NCBI GenBank assembly: GCA_020637165.1
Contig: JACJWN010000009.1
Coordinates: 1-64,000 of the forward strand
From: Mycolicibacterium sp.
Lineage (GTDB): Bacteria > Actinomycetota > Actinomycetes > Mycobacteriales > Mycobacteriaceae
Reading direction: 5' to 3'
DNA: 64,000 nt
This document shows positions 41,116 through 51,544 of this stretch, piece by piece (within the stretch, counting starts at the first letter, position 1; each line of letters opens with the position of its first letter). The notes below the pieces were generated by a model, which made no database searches, was not told the origin of the DNA, and was given only the letters and a program-made list of their open reading frames with translations. The position numbers and the translations under genes were made by a program.

Positions 41116-43359
41116 TCAACCCGTCCTGCCCGCCGGTGTCGCCGGATGGCCGGACTCGCTGATGCCGAACCGGTCGTGCAGGCGGCGCAACGGCGCCGGC
41201 GCCCACCAGTTCCATTTGCCCATCACGTGCATGAACGCCGGCACCAGGACGAGCCGTACCAGCGTGGCGTCCATCAGCACCGCAAGCGTCAGACCCACGC
41301 CGAACAGGCGCATTAATGCCACCTTCGCCGCGACCAGTCCGGCGAAGGTGATCGCCATGATGAGCGCGGCGGCGGTGATCACCCGGCCGGTCCGCGCCAG
41401 GCCCAGTGCCACACTTTCGTCACTGTCGCCGGGCCCCTGGCCGGATGCCAGCCAGAACTCGCGGATGCGCGAGACCAGGAACACCTCGTAGTCCATCGAC
41501 AGACCGAAGGCGATGCAGAACAACAAGACCGGCATGTTGGCCACCAGCGTGCCGGTGGTCGTGGTTCCCAGCCCACCGAGATTGCCGTCCTGGAATACCC
41601 AGACCATCGCACCGAACGCCGCGCTCAGCGACAGCATGTTCAGGATCAGCGCTTTGACCGGCAGCACCACGCTGCCGGTCAGCAGGAACAGCAGGACGAG
41701 CATGATGACCGCGATCAGCCCGAGCACCAGCGGCAGCCGCGAGGTGATGGCCGCGACGCTGTCGCGATTGGTCTGCGCCAGCCCGCCGAACTCGACCGCG
41801 TGGTCGCCGGGCGTGGGCACCGCGTGCAGCCGGTCCAGCTGGGCCTCCGAGGCGGGAGTGAACAGCTGGACCCTGCTGCCGACCGTCAGCAGTGTGGCGC
41901 CCGATCTGACCCCGGTCGCCGCGACCGGTGGGCCGACCAGGTTGCCGTTGATGAAGGTTCCGGACGGAGAGGACACCGAGGTGACATCGGTGACCCGGGA
42001 CAACTCGGCGCCGTATCGCTCGACCTCCGCGGGGTCCAGACCGGCGGAGTCGACGACGATCGACACGGCGTTGTCGGAGTCGTTGGGGAAGTCGTCGCGC
42101 AGCAGGTCACCGACCTGGTGGGCCGATGCGGACTTCGGCAGCACCCGGTCGTCGGGGAAACCGGGCCGCACACCGAAGAACGGGGCACCGAGAAGAGCCA
42201 GCAACGCCACCCCGGCCAGCCCGATCGGGACCGCGCGACGCATGACGAACTTCGCCGAGCGGTACCAGAACTCCTCGTGCCAGGGCCGCGCCGCCGGCTC
42301 CGGACGGCCCAGCAGGCGCCGCACCAGCCGGCGGACGTCAAGGGAGTTCAGCCGGTCGCCCAGCAGCATGATGGCCGCGGGGGTCACGATCACCGCCGCC
42401 AGCGCGGCGAAGGCCACCGTCGCCACCCCGGCATAGGCGAAGGAGCGGAGGAAGTTCATCGGGAACAACACCATCACCGCCATCGACAGTGCGACGGTGA
42501 CCGCGGAGAACAGCACGGTGCGCCCGGCGGTGGCCATCGTGGTCAGGATCGCCTGTTCCCGATCGGCGCCACCGGCGAGCTCGTCGCGATAGCGGCTGAT
42601 CATCAGCAGGGTGTAGTCGATGGCCAGCGCCAGACCCATAGCGGTGGTCAGGTTCAGCGCGAAGATCGACACATCGGTGAAGAAGGTGACGGTACGCAGC
42701 ACGCCCAGGGCACCGAGAATCGCCATCACCCCGACCGCCACGGGCAGCGCGGCCGCGAACAAGCCGCCGAACACCCACACCAGCACCAGGAAGCTCAGCG
42801 GAACGACGATGGCCTCCAGCACCAGCAGGTCACGCTTGGACTGTTCGGTGACCTGCAGGTTGACCATGGCGGTGCCGCCGGAGCGGACCAGCACGCCGTC
42901 ACGCTCGCCGTCGATGGCGTCGGTGAGCGCCTTGGTGTATTCCTGCTGCTGCGCCTCGGTGCCGACGACACCGGTGACGATCAGCCCCGACTTCCGGTCC
43001 TGGCTGACCAGGGCCGCCGCGGCCGCCGGCGGCGAGGTCCACGCCGAGCTGATCGCGGCCACATGCCCGGACCCCTTTAGCTGGCCGATGACGTCTTGTG
43101 CCACCGCCGTGGCCCGCGGACTGTCGAAGCGGTCGGGCGCGGTGACGACCACCGCCAGCGGTACGTCGCCCTGCCCGAACTTCTCGGTGAGCTGCTTGGC
43201 GGCCCGCGAGGACTCAGCGCCCGGGTCCTGAAACCCGCTGGGCGAGAGTTCGTCGGCGACGGTCACCCCGAAGGCGCCGATGACGAGCATGATCAACGCC
43301 ACGGAGGTGAGGACCCTTCGCGGCGCTTCGATCCCGAGTCGCGCGATGCGTGCTAGCAC
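41116..43359 (-). CDS. MMPL-family RND transporter
   Basis: 747-residue inner-membrane transporter with twelve predicted helices in two halves, each with a large periplasmic loop after the first helix. Marks are VLTSVALIMLVIGAFGVTVA (TM1), the TM4 motif TTAMGLALAIDYTLLMISRYRDE and its C-terminal counterpart LLFCIAFGLSMDYEVFLVSRIREF, each with the Asp-Tyr pair of proton-relay segments. GTG 43359 follows GAGGAATC. It may export a lipid, possibly the product of the neighbouring polyketide genes, but short MmpL-like proteins are numerous and the substrate is unknown. It is divergent from glgP across 236 bp that must hold both promoters. Confidence 0.92.
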   Translation of the reverse strand: MLARIARLGIEAPRRVLTSVALIMLVIGAFGVTVADELSPSGFQDPGAESSRAAKQLTEKFGQGDVPLAVVVTAPDRFDSPRATAVAQDVIGQLKGSGHVAAISSAWTSPPAAAAALVSQDRKSGLIVTGVVGTEAQQQEYTKALTDAIDGERDGVLVRSGGTAMVNLQVTEQSKRDLLVLEAIVVPLSFLVLVWVFGGLFAAALPVAVGVMAILGALGVLRTVTFFTDVSIFALNLTTAMGLALAIDYTLLMISRYRDELAGGADREQAILTTMATAGRTVLFSAVTVALSMAVMVLFPMNFLRSFAYAGVATVAFAALAAVIVTPAAIMLLGDRLNSLDVRRLVRRLLGRPEPAARPWHEEFWYRSAKFVMRRAVPIGLAGVALLALLGAPFFGVRPGFPDDRVLPKSASAHQVGDLLRDDFPNDSDNAVSIVVDSAGLDPAEVERYGAELSRVTDVTSVSSPSGTFINGNLVGPPVAATGVRSGATLLTVGSRVQLFTPASEAQLDRLHAVPTPGDHAVEFGGLAQTNRDSVAAITSRLPLVLGLIAVIMLVLLFLLTGSVVLPVKALILNMLSLSAAFGAMVWVFQDGNLGGLGTTTTGTLVANMPVLLFCIAFGLSMDYEVFLVSRIREFWLASGQGPGDSDESVALGLARTGRVITAAALIMAITFAGLVAAKVALMRLFGVGLTLAVLMDATLVRLVLVPAFMHVMGKWNWWAPAPLRRLHDRFGISESGHPATPAGRTG

Positions 43360-43595
43360 TCTCGATTCCTCGTCATCCGCCAGCGGTGTCGGACCAGCCG
43401 AGTCCCAGTCTGACAGTCTCGACGAGTCGGTGCACCACCCCCTTCCCGACCGGCCGCCCAGCCCGGCCCGCCTGCCGGGTGTGCGCACCCAAGAGTTCAC
43501 CTTCGGAGTTGCCCGAACTGCAGCTAGGGGCTGCTCTCGGGGTGCCATACTCGCACCCAGACAACTGGGGCGTAGCCCATCGGGGAGGACACCAA

Positions 43596-46109
43596 ATGAG
43601 GGACGTCAGCAACTCACCGGGAGCTGCGGGGGACCCGGCCGCCGACCCCGCGGCCGACGTCCGCACCGGTATGAGTGCGGCCTGCCTGCGCCAGGCCATC
43701 GAGGACCACCTGCGCTACACCCTGGGGCGACCGTTCCAATTGCTGCAACCCCAGCACTACTACCACGCGCTGGCCCTGGCGGTCCGAGACCGGATGCAGA
43801 AGCGCTGGACCGACACCACCCAGACCTACCTGGACCTGTCCCGGAAGGTGGCGGTCTACCTGTCGGCGGAGTTCCTGCTCGGGCCCCATCTGGGCAACAA
43901 CCTGCTCAACCTGCACCTTGAGGACGAGGCCCGCGAAGCTCTCGCGGCGCTCGGCCAGGACTACGACGAGGTTCTGGCCTGCGAGGAGGAACCGGGTCTG
44001 GGCAACGGCGGGCTGGGCCGGCTGGCGGCCTGCTACCTGGATTCCCTGGCCACCCTCGAACGTCCGGCGATCGGCTACGGAATCCGCTACGAATTCGGGA
44101 TTTTCGACCAGGAGATCCGCAACGGTGTCCAGGTGGAACGCACCGACAACTGGCTGGCGTCCGGCAACCCCTGGGAGATCGCCAAGCCGGAGCTGAACTA
44201 CGAGGTGGGCTGGGGCGGCCGCACTGAGCACGGCGCCGACCCCGACGGTCAGCCGCGGGTGCGCTGGATCCCCGAACGCGTCGTCAAGGGCGTCTACTAC
44301 GGCACCCCGATCCAGGGCTACGGCGTCAACACCTGCAACACCCTGACGCTGTGGAGCGCCAACGCGGTAAACGCACTGGCACTGGAGGCGTTCAACGCCG
44401 GGGACTACTACCGCGCGGTCGAGGATCAGGTGGTCTCCGAGAACGTCACCAAGGTGCTCTACCCCAACGACGAACCCGAGGTCGGTAAACAACTGCGGTT
44501 GCTGCAGCAGTACTTCTTCGTCTCGTGCTCGCTGCAGGACATCCTGCACCTGCTGGAGGACTTCGCCGGCCTGACCGCCCATCAGTTGCCCGACCGGGTC
44601 GCCGTTCAACTCAACGACACCCACCCCTCGATCGCCGTGGCCGAACTGATGCGGCTGCTGATCGACGAACGGGGCTTCGGCTGGGATGAGGCGTGGGCGA
44701 TCACGGTCGCCACGTTCGCCTACACCAACCACACCCTGCTACCGGAGGCGTTGGAGACCTGGCCGCTGAAGATGTTCGAACGGTTCCTGCCCCGGCACCT
44801 GGAGATCATCTACGAGATCAACGCGCGGTTCCTCGCCGAGGTGCGCTCCCGCTTCCCCGGCGACGAGGCCCGGGCCCGGCGTATGTCGCTGATCGGCGAG
44901 GACGGGGACCGTTGCATCCGGATGGCACACTTGGCCACCGTCGGGAGCCACGCCGTCAACGGCGTCGCGGCGATGCACTCCGAACTGGTCAAGACCACCA
45001 TCCTCAAAGACTTCTACGAGATGTGGCCGGAGCGGTTCTCCAACAAGACCAACGGGGTGACCCCGCGCAGGTTCATGGGTCTGGCCAATCCGGGCCTTCG
45101 AAGGCTCCTCGACGACACCGTCGGCAAGGGGTGGATGGTCGACCTGCAAAAGTTGCGCGGCCTGGAACCCTACGCCGACAACGCTGCGTTCCAACAGCAG
45201 TGGGTGGCCGTGAAGCGTGGCAACAAAGCCCGGCTCTCCGATTACATCGCCGATCACACCGGCATCCTTCTCGACCCGGAGTGGATGTTCGACGTTCAGG
45301 TAAAACGCATCCACGAATACAAGCGCCAGCATCTCAACGCGTTGCACATCATCACTCTCTACAACCGGCTCAAGGAGAACCCGAACCTCGAGATCGCTCC
45401 GCGTGCCTTCATTTTCGGCGGTAAGGCCGCCCCGGGTTACTTCATCGCCAAGCTGATGATCAGGCTGATCAACGCCGTCGCCGAGACGGTCAACAACGAC
45501 CCGGATGTCAACGGCCGGCTCAAGGTGGCGTTCGTCCCGAACTTCAACGTCCAGAACGGCCAGCTGATCTATCCCGCGGCGGACCTCTCGGAGCAGATCT
45601 CCACGGCGGGCAAGGAAGCCTCCGGCACCGGCAACATGAAGTTCATGATGAACGGCGCCCTGACCATCGGCACCCTCGACGGCGCCAACGTCGAGATGCG
45701 CGAGGAGGCCGGGGCCGAGAACTTCTTCCTGTTCGGACTTACCGTGGATGATGTGCACGAACTGCTCGCCAAGGGCTACCGCCCGCGCGACTACCTCGCC
45801 GGCAACCCGGAGTTGGCCGCCGCGATCGGGCTGATCTCCCGGGGTGCCTTCTCCGGCGGCGACACAGAGGTGTTCGCGCCGCTGGTGTCCAATCTCGTCG
45901 ACCACGACCCGTTCCTGGTGCTGGCCGACTACGGCGACTACATCCGCTGCCAGGGGGAGGTCGACCGGACCTGGCGGGAGCCCAAGAGGTGGGCCCGGAT
46001 GTCGATTCTCAACACCGCGCGCAGCGGGAAGTTCTCCTCGGACCGGTCGATCGCGGAGTACTGCGACGAGATCTGGAACGTTCAGCCCGTGACGATCAAG
46101 AGCCCATAA
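43596..46109 (+). CDS. glgP: Glycogen/maltodextrin phosphorylase
   Basis: GT35 enzyme releasing glucose 1-phosphate from alpha-glucan. 837 residues from ATG 43596 (GGGGAGG 9 nt upstream). Conserved segments: GNGGLGRLAACYLDSLATL, YGIRYEFGIFDQ, LNDTHPSIAVAELMRLLID, FAYTNHTLLPEALETWP, VQVKRIHEYKRQ and the pyridoxal-phosphate lysine in ASGTGNMKFMMNGALTIGTL. This is the E. coli-type phosphorylase rather than the alpha-glucan-phosphorylase (GlgP/Rv1328) short branch. The phosphoketolase gene follows after 9 nt, so both are presumably in one operon. Confidence 0.96.
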   Translation: MRDVSNSPGAAGDPAADPAADVRTGMSAACLRQAIEDHLRYTLGRPFQLLQPQHYYHALALAVRDRMQKRWTDTTQTYLDLSRKVAVYLSAEFLLGPHLGNNLLNLHLEDEAREALAALGQDYDEVLACEEEPGLGNGGLGRLAACYLDSLATLERPAIGYGIRYEFGIFDQEIRNGVQVERTDNWLASGNPWEIAKPELNYEVGWGGRTEHGADPDGQPRVRWIPERVVKGVYYGTPIQGYGVNTCNTLTLWSANAVNALALEAFNAGDYYRAVEDQVVSENVTKVLYPNDEPEVGKQLRLLQQYFFVSCSLQDILHLLEDFAGLTAHQLPDRVAVQLNDTHPSIAVAELMRLLIDERGFGWDEAWAITVATFAYTNHTLLPEALETWPLKMFERFLPRHLEIIYEINARFLAEVRSRFPGDEARARRMSLIGEDGDRCIRMAHLATVGSHAVNGVAAMHSELVKTTILKDFYEMWPERFSNKTNGVTPRRFMGLANPGLRRLLDDTVGKGWMVDLQKLRGLEPYADNAAFQQQWVAVKRGNKARLSDYIADHTGILLDPEWMFDVQVKRIHEYKRQHLNALHIITLYNRLKENPNLEIAPRAFIFGGKAAPGYFIAKLMIRLINAVAETVNNDPDVNGRLKVAFVPNFNVQNGQLIYPAADLSEQISTAGKEASGTGNMKFMMNGALTIGTLDGANVEMREEAGAENFFLFGLTVDDVHELLAKGYRPRDYLAGNPELAAAIGLISRGAFSGGDTEVFAPLVSNLVDHDPFLVLADYGDYIRCQGEVDRTWREPKRWARMSILNTARSGKFSSDRSIAEYCDEIWNVQPVTIKSP

Positions 46110-46118
46110 CGATCAGGG

Positions 46119-48709
46119 ATGGCGATGACAGCAACGACCGAAACGGCATGGCGGACCGGCTCGCACGGCGAATTGACCGATGAGACCGTCGCGCAACTGG
46201 ACGGCTGGTGGCGAGCGGCGAACTACCTGTCCGTCGGACAGATCTACCTGCTGAACAACCCGCTGCTGCGCACCCCGCTGTCCCGCGACGACGTCAAACC
46301 CCGACTACTCGGGCACTGGGGAACCACACCGGGACTGAACTTTCTCTACGCGCACCTCAACCGGGCCATATCCGACCGCGGCCAGTCCACCATCTACGTC
46401 ACCGGCCCGGCCACGGCGGCCCCGGACTGGTGGCCAGTGCCTACCTCGACGGCACTTACACGGAGACCTATCCCGACATCACCCAGGACGTCGAGGGCAT
46501 GCGGCGGCTGTTCCGCCAGTTCTCCTTCCCCGGTGGCATTCCCTCCCACGTCGCCCCGGAGACGCCCGGGTCCATCCACGAGGGCGGCGAACTTGGCTAC
46601 GCGCTCTCCCACGCCTACGGCGCCGCGTTCGACAACCCCGACCTGCTGATCGCCGCGGTCGTCGGCGACGGCGAAGCGGAAACCGGGGCACTGGCCACCA
46701 GCTGGCACTCCAACAAGTTCATCAATCCCGCCAAAGACGGCGTGGTGCTGCCCATCCTTCACCTCAACGGCTACAAGATCGCCAACCCGACCGTGCTGGA
46801 CCGCATCCCGCAGGAGGAGTTGCGTTCGCTGATGGTCGGCTACGGCCACAACCCGTACTTCTTCGAGGCCACCGAGGACGGCAACCATGCCGATGACCAC
46901 CGCCGGTTCGCCCGCCTCCTCGACGACGTGCTCGATGAGATCGCCGCGATCAAGGCCCGGGCTTCCGCCGGCGACGACGCAGAGCGAAGCGATGAGGAGG
47001 AGCGGCGCAACGGCACCGCCGGCGACGACGCAGAGCGAAGCGATGAGGAGGAGCGGCGCAACGGCACCGCCGGCGACGGCACCGGCGGCGACGAGACCCG
47101 ACCGAGCTGGCCGATGATCGTCTTCCGCCACCCGAAGGGATGGACCGGACCAGCCCACATCGACGGCAAGAAGACCACCGGCTCCTGGCGCGCCCACCAG
47201 GTGCCGCTGGCCAGCGCCCGCGACACCCCGGAGCATCTGCAGGTGCTCGCCGACTGGCTGGCGTCTTACCGTCCGCACGAATTGTTCGACGAGGCAGGCA
47301 AACTCAAGGAATCCATCGCGGCGCTGGCCCCCTCAGGCCACCTGCGGATGAGCGATAACCCGCACGCCAACGGCGGACTCTTGCTCAAGGATCTGCGACT
47401 GCCCGACTTCCGTGAGTACGGCGTCGAGGTTCCCGCGCCCGGGTCCACACTCGCCGAGGCCACCAAGGTTCTCGGCCACTGGCTGACCGACGTCGTGCGG
47501 CTCAATCCGGACAACTTCCGGATCTTCGGACCCGACGAGACGGCGTCCAACCGCTTGCAGGCCGTGTTCGAGGTGACCGACAAGCAGTGGGAGGCCGAGT
47601 TTTTCGGCCCCGAGGTCGACGAGCATCTGGCCCGGGCCGGCCGGGTGGTCGAGATGCTCTCCGAACACCAGTGCCAGGGCTGGCTCGAGGGCTACCTGTT
47701 GACCGGCCGGCACGGACTGTTCAACTGCTACGAGGCCTTCATCCACATCATCGACTCGATGTTCAACCAGCACGCCAAGTGGCTGAAGGTGACCAACGAG
47801 ATCCCGTGGCGGCGTCCGGTGGCGAGCCTGAACTACCTGCTGTCCAGCCATGTCTGGCGCCAGGACCACAACGGGTTCTCCCATCAGGACCCCGGCTTCA
47901 TCGACCACGTCGTCAACAAGAGCGCCTCGGTCGTGCGGGTCTACCTGCCGCCGGACGCCAACACCCTGCTCTCGACCTACGACCACTGCCTGCGCTCCCG
48001 GCAGTACGTCAACGTCGTCGTGGCCGGCAAGCAGCCGCATCCGAACTTCCTGTCCATGGACGAGGCGATAGCGCACTGCACCCGCGGCCTGGGCATCTGG
48101 GAGTGGGCCGGCACTGAGGTGCACGGATCGGCTCCCGACGTGGTTCTCGCCGCCGCCGGTGACGTACCGACACTGGAGACGTTGGCCGCGGCCGACCTGC
48201 TTCGTCAGCACATACCGGAACTGAAGGTCCGGTTCGTCAACGTGGTGGATCTGATGCGGTTACAGGACGAGAGCGAGCACCCGCACGGATTGTCCGACCG
48301 GGAATTCGACATGGTCTTCACCGAGGACCGGCCGGTCATCTTCGCCTATCACGGCTACCCGTGGCTGATCCACCGCCTGGTCTACCGGCGCAGCAACGAC
48401 AGCCGGATCCACGTGCGCGGCTACAAGGAGGAGGGCACCACCACCACCCCGTTCGATATGGTGATGCTCAACGACCTGGACCGTTTCCACCTGGTGATCG
48501 ACGTGATCGACCGGGTGCCGGGCCTGGGATCGAACTATGCCGCGCTGCGCCAGCAAATGGTCGACAAACGGATACACGCCCGCCAGTACACCCGTGCGCA
48601 CGGGGACGACATCCCCGAGGTGCGGGATTGGGTCTGGCCGGCGGCCCGCGGGATGCGGGGCGATTCGCGGATGGGGGCCACCGCCGCCACCGGTGGAGAC
48701 AACGAATAG
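46119..48709 (+). pseudogene. xfp: Xylulose-5-P/fructose-6-P phosphoketolase, disrupted by a -1 frameshift
   Basis: TPP enzyme splitting xylulose 5-P or fructose 6-P to acetyl-P. The N-terminus in one frame ([20 protein letters not shown], then STIYVTGP) continues in another frame as [19 protein letters not shown]. One C or G is missing around 46405-46410 (ACCGGCCCGGCC where four Cs are expected). All downstream motifs are intact: [19 protein letters not shown] for [28 protein letters not shown] and [19 protein letters not shown]. It also carries an in-frame insert of two 51-bp repeats at 46967-47068. As written, only a ~175-residue fragment would be made. Real pseudogene and sequencing error in a GC homopolymer are both possible. 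Confidence 0.85.
46967..47068 (+). repeat. Two exact 51-bp tandem repeats inside xfp (MIRU-like)
   Basis: Units 46967-47017 and 47018-47068 are identical and in frame, each encoding [17 protein letters not shown]; a partial third unit (GCCGGCGACGGCACC) follows. The core GCAGAGCGAAGCGATGAGG resembles, from memory, mycobacterial interspersed repetitive units. The site falls in a normally short linker between a helix ending IAAIKARA and the conserved [15 protein letters not shown]. Confidence 0.85.
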
Positions 48710-48850
48710 CCCGCAACAAGGCGAATAACCTGCAACAACGCTTCTGTGTTTGCAGCTGCAAGGGGCTTCGAGTGGAGCCCGCGGCCAGCCCCCGTTAGGA
48801 TCTTCGGAACGGCCGGAGTGCACCGGTCGCCCCTGACCGCCGAGGTGGAT

Positions 48851-49888
48851 ATGGCCCAGCCCTCCCCCGAACCGCAGCACGTCGAGGTCGCCGACCCGGT
48901 GCCCGCACTGCAGTTCCGGACCATCCACGGCTATCGCCGGGCTTATCGCATCGCCGGGTCCGGCCCGGCCCTGTTGCTGATTCACGGCATCGGCGATAAC
49001 TCGACGGCCTGGGAACCGGTGCACGCCCAGTTGGCTCGCCGGTTCACCGTCATCGCGCCGGATCTGCTCGGCCACGGCCAGTCCGACAAGCCCCGTGCGG
49101 ACTATTCGGTGGCCGCCTATGCCAACGGGATGCGCGACCTGCTCAGTGTGCTCGACATCGAGAAGGTCACCGTCATCGGTCACTCACTGGGCGGCGGCGT
49201 GGCAATGCAGTTCGCCTACCAGTTCCCGCAACTGGTGGAGCGCTTGATCCTGGTCGGTGCCGGAGGGGTGACCAAGGATGTGAACATGGCCCTCCGACTG
49301 GTCTCCCTGCCGGTCGGAGGCGAGGCGATAGCCCTGCTGCGCCTGCCGATGGTGCTTCCGGCCTTGGAGTCCGTCGGCCGCCTGCTGACCACCTTCGCCG
49401 GATCCACCGGCGTGGGCCGCGACATTCCCAATCTCATGCGCATCCTCGCCGCCCTACCCGAGCCGACCGCCTCGGCGGCGTTCACCCGCACCCTGCGGGC
49501 GGTGGTGGACTGGCGCGGCCAGGTCGTCACCATGCTGGACCGCTGCTACCTGACCGAGTCCGTTCCCGTCCAATTGGTGTGGGGCGAACAGGACGTCGTC
49601 ATCCCAGTCAGCCACGCCCACATGGCGCACGCGGCCATGCCCGGTTCCCGACTCGAGGTGTTCCCGAATTCCGGACACTTCCCGCATCACGACGACCCAC
49701 AGCGTTTCATCGACCTCGTCGAGGACTTCATCGACTCATCCCCCCCTGCCGACTACGACCACGACGCCCTGCGGGAACTGCTCTGCAAGGGCAGCACCCG
49801 CAACGCACTGTCGCAGTCCGACGAGGAGATGGGCGCGCGCATCCTCGTACTCGGCGCACTGGAGCACGACGAACGCAGCGCAACCTGA
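48851..49888 (+). CDS. Alpha/beta-hydrolase (Rv2715-like)
   Basis: 345 residues from ATG 48851 with GAGGTGG upstream. Hydrolase-fold marks: oxyanion HG in LLIHGIGDNSTAWEPV, nucleophile elbow VIGHSLGGGVAMQFAYQ, catalytic Asp around WGEQDVVIPVSHA and His in FPNSGHFPHHDDPQRF. The C-terminal 40 residues (DYDHDALRELLCKGST) are beyond the domain and typical of the Rv2715 group. Substrate unknown. No signal peptide is seen. It follows xfp by 141 bp; the gap holds no gene. Confidence 0.9.
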   Translation: MAQPSPEPQHVEVADPVPALQFRTIHGYRRAYRIAGSGPALLLIHGIGDNSTAWEPVHAQLARRFTVIAPDLLGHGQSDKPRADYSVAAYANGMRDLLSVLDIEKVTVIGHSLGGGVAMQFAYQFPQLVERLILVGAGGVTKDVNMALRLVSLPVGGEAIALLRLPMVLPALESVGRLLTTFAGSTGVGRDIPNLMRILAALPEPTASAAFTRTLRAVVDWRGQVVTMLDRCYLTESVPVQLVWGEQDVVIPVSHAHMAHAAMPGSRLEVFPNSGHFPHHDDPQRFIDLVEDFIDSSPPADYDHDALRELLCKGSTRNALSQSDEEMGARILVLGALEHDERSAT

Positions 49889-49962
49889 TTCCCACCCCAC
49901 GACCGTGCCGGTAATGAGAGGGTGTTTACCTATCGTTAACCCGCGGTCGAGGGAGTCGGGCC

Positions 49963-51447
49963 ATGCTCGAAGTAGCCGAAGTCGGCAACCAGGTCGGTAA
50001 AGAGGAATACAACGCCGCCATCCCGGACCTGCGCGTCGGACTGATCAACGCCCAGTACGACCTGCGCCACGCGAACTTCCCGGTCATCATCTGGATCGCC
50101 GGCGACGACCGGCTCGCCGCCAACGAACTGGTGAACCGGCTCAACGAGTGGATGGACTCCCGCTACGCCGACACCCGGGTGTTCGCCGATCCCACCGACG
50201 AGGAGTATCAGCGGCCGCACCTCTACCGGCTGTGGCGCTCGCTGCCCCCCAAGGGCAGGGCGGCCTTCTTCGTCGGCGGCCTCATGCGGGCGGCCATCCA
50301 GCGGGCCAATGACGAGATCGACGAGCCTCAGTTCTCCATCTGGCTGCGCCATATCGCCAAGATGCAGGAAGAACTGGTCGCCGATGGTTCGCTGGTTCTG
50401 AAATTCTTCCTGCACACCCCGGCCAAGGCTCAGAAAAAGAAGCTGAAGAAGGCGAAGAAGGATCCGCACGCGGGCTGGCAGGTCGACAAACGCGACTGGG
50501 CCGCGCTGGACTCCATGGGACCGGTTCTACCGATCGCCGAGCGGATGTTGCGGGAGACCAGCGGAATCGGCGCGCCCTGGACCATCGTGGAATCCACCGA
50601 CTCCCGCTACCGGGACCTCACCGTGGCGCGCACCATTCTGGCAGCTCTGACCGCCCGCCTCAACGAGCAGACCGCTCATACCGCGAGGCCTCTGGCCGAG
50701 TCGGTGTTCGGCGATTTCAATGCCGAGGCCAACGTGCTCTCCGGCATCGACCTGTCGCAGAGCCTGACCCGCGGCGAGTACCGGGCACAGCTGGCCAAGG
50801 AGCAGGCCAAGCTCAAGGAGCTCTCGCTGGAGGCCCGCCAGCGGGGAGTCACCACGGTGCTGGCCTTCGAGGGCTGGGACGCCGCCGGCAAGGGCGGGGT
50901 GATCCGGCGGATCACCGGGGCCATGGAAGCCGGCGACTATCGGGTGATCCCGGTGGCCGCGCCGACCGAAGAAGAGCGCAGATACCACTACATGTGGCGG
51001 TTCTGGCGGGATTTGCCGCTGGCGGGCAAGGTCGTGATCTTCGATCGGACCTGGTACGGCCGGGTCCTGGTAGAACGGCTGGAGGGCTTCGCCACCCCGG
51101 CCGAGTGGCAGCGGGCCTTCGACGAGATCAATGACTTCGAGGCGCAGATGGTCGAGCAGGGCTACTACGTCGGCAAGTTCTGGCTGCACATTTCACCGGA
51201 CGAACAACTCGCCCGTTTCAAGGCGCGGGAGGAGACCCCCTACAAGAGCCACAAGATCACCGAGGAGGACTACCGCAACCGCGAACGGTGGGACGATTAC
51301 GTCAAGGCCGTGGACCAGATGGTGCTGCGCACGACGTCCGACCGCGCCCGCTGGAGCGTCCTTCCCGCCAACGACAAGCACTTCGCCCGCGTAGCCGCCC
51401 TCAGACAGATCAACAAGGGACTGGCCCGGACCCTCGGGAAGGGCTGA
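49963..51447 (+). CDS. Polyphosphate:AMP phosphotransferase (two-domain PPK2)
   Basis: Uses polyphosphate to phosphorylate AMP to ADP. Two fused PPK2 domains: an N-terminal degenerate one (about 10-240; VIIWIAGDDRLAANELVNRL lacks a true Walker A) and an active C-terminal one (about 260-490) with Walker A FEGWDAAGKGGVIRR and Walker B VIFDRTWYGRVLVERLEG. Other landmarks are FWRDLPLAGKV and YKSHKITEEDYRNRERW. The degenerate/active arrangement is that of class II PAP enzymes. 494 residues. A PATHWAY link exists with ppx2 at the left end, which degrades the same polymer. GAGGGAG lies upstream of ATG 49963. Confidence 0.92.
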   Translation: MLEVAEVGNQVGKEEYNAAIPDLRVGLINAQYDLRHANFPVIIWIAGDDRLAANELVNRLNEWMDSRYADTRVFADPTDEEYQRPHLYRLWRSLPPKGRAAFFVGGLMRAAIQRANDEIDEPQFSIWLRHIAKMQEELVADGSLVLKFFLHTPAKAQKKKLKKAKKDPHAGWQVDKRDWAALDSMGPVLPIAERMLRETSGIGAPWTIVESTDSRYRDLTVARTILAALTARLNEQTAHTARPLAESVFGDFNAEANVLSGIDLSQSLTRGEYRAQLAKEQAKLKELSLEARQRGVTTVLAFEGWDAAGKGGVIRRITGAMEAGDYRVIPVAAPTEEERRYHYMWRFWRDLPLAGKVVIFDRTWYGRVLVERLEGFATPAEWQRAFDEINDFEAQMVEQGYYVGKFWLHISPDEQLARFKAREETPYKSHKITEEDYRNRERWDDYVKAVDQMVLRTTSDRARWSVLPANDKHFARVAALRQINKGLARTLGKG

Positions 51448-51544
51448 GAGCTGGGCGACCTCTCCTGGCAGTTTTCATCGGCGGAGAGCACCATGGAAAG
51501 TGGGTCGGGCGCGGTGAAGCCGAAGGTATGCGAGGGGGCAGCTG

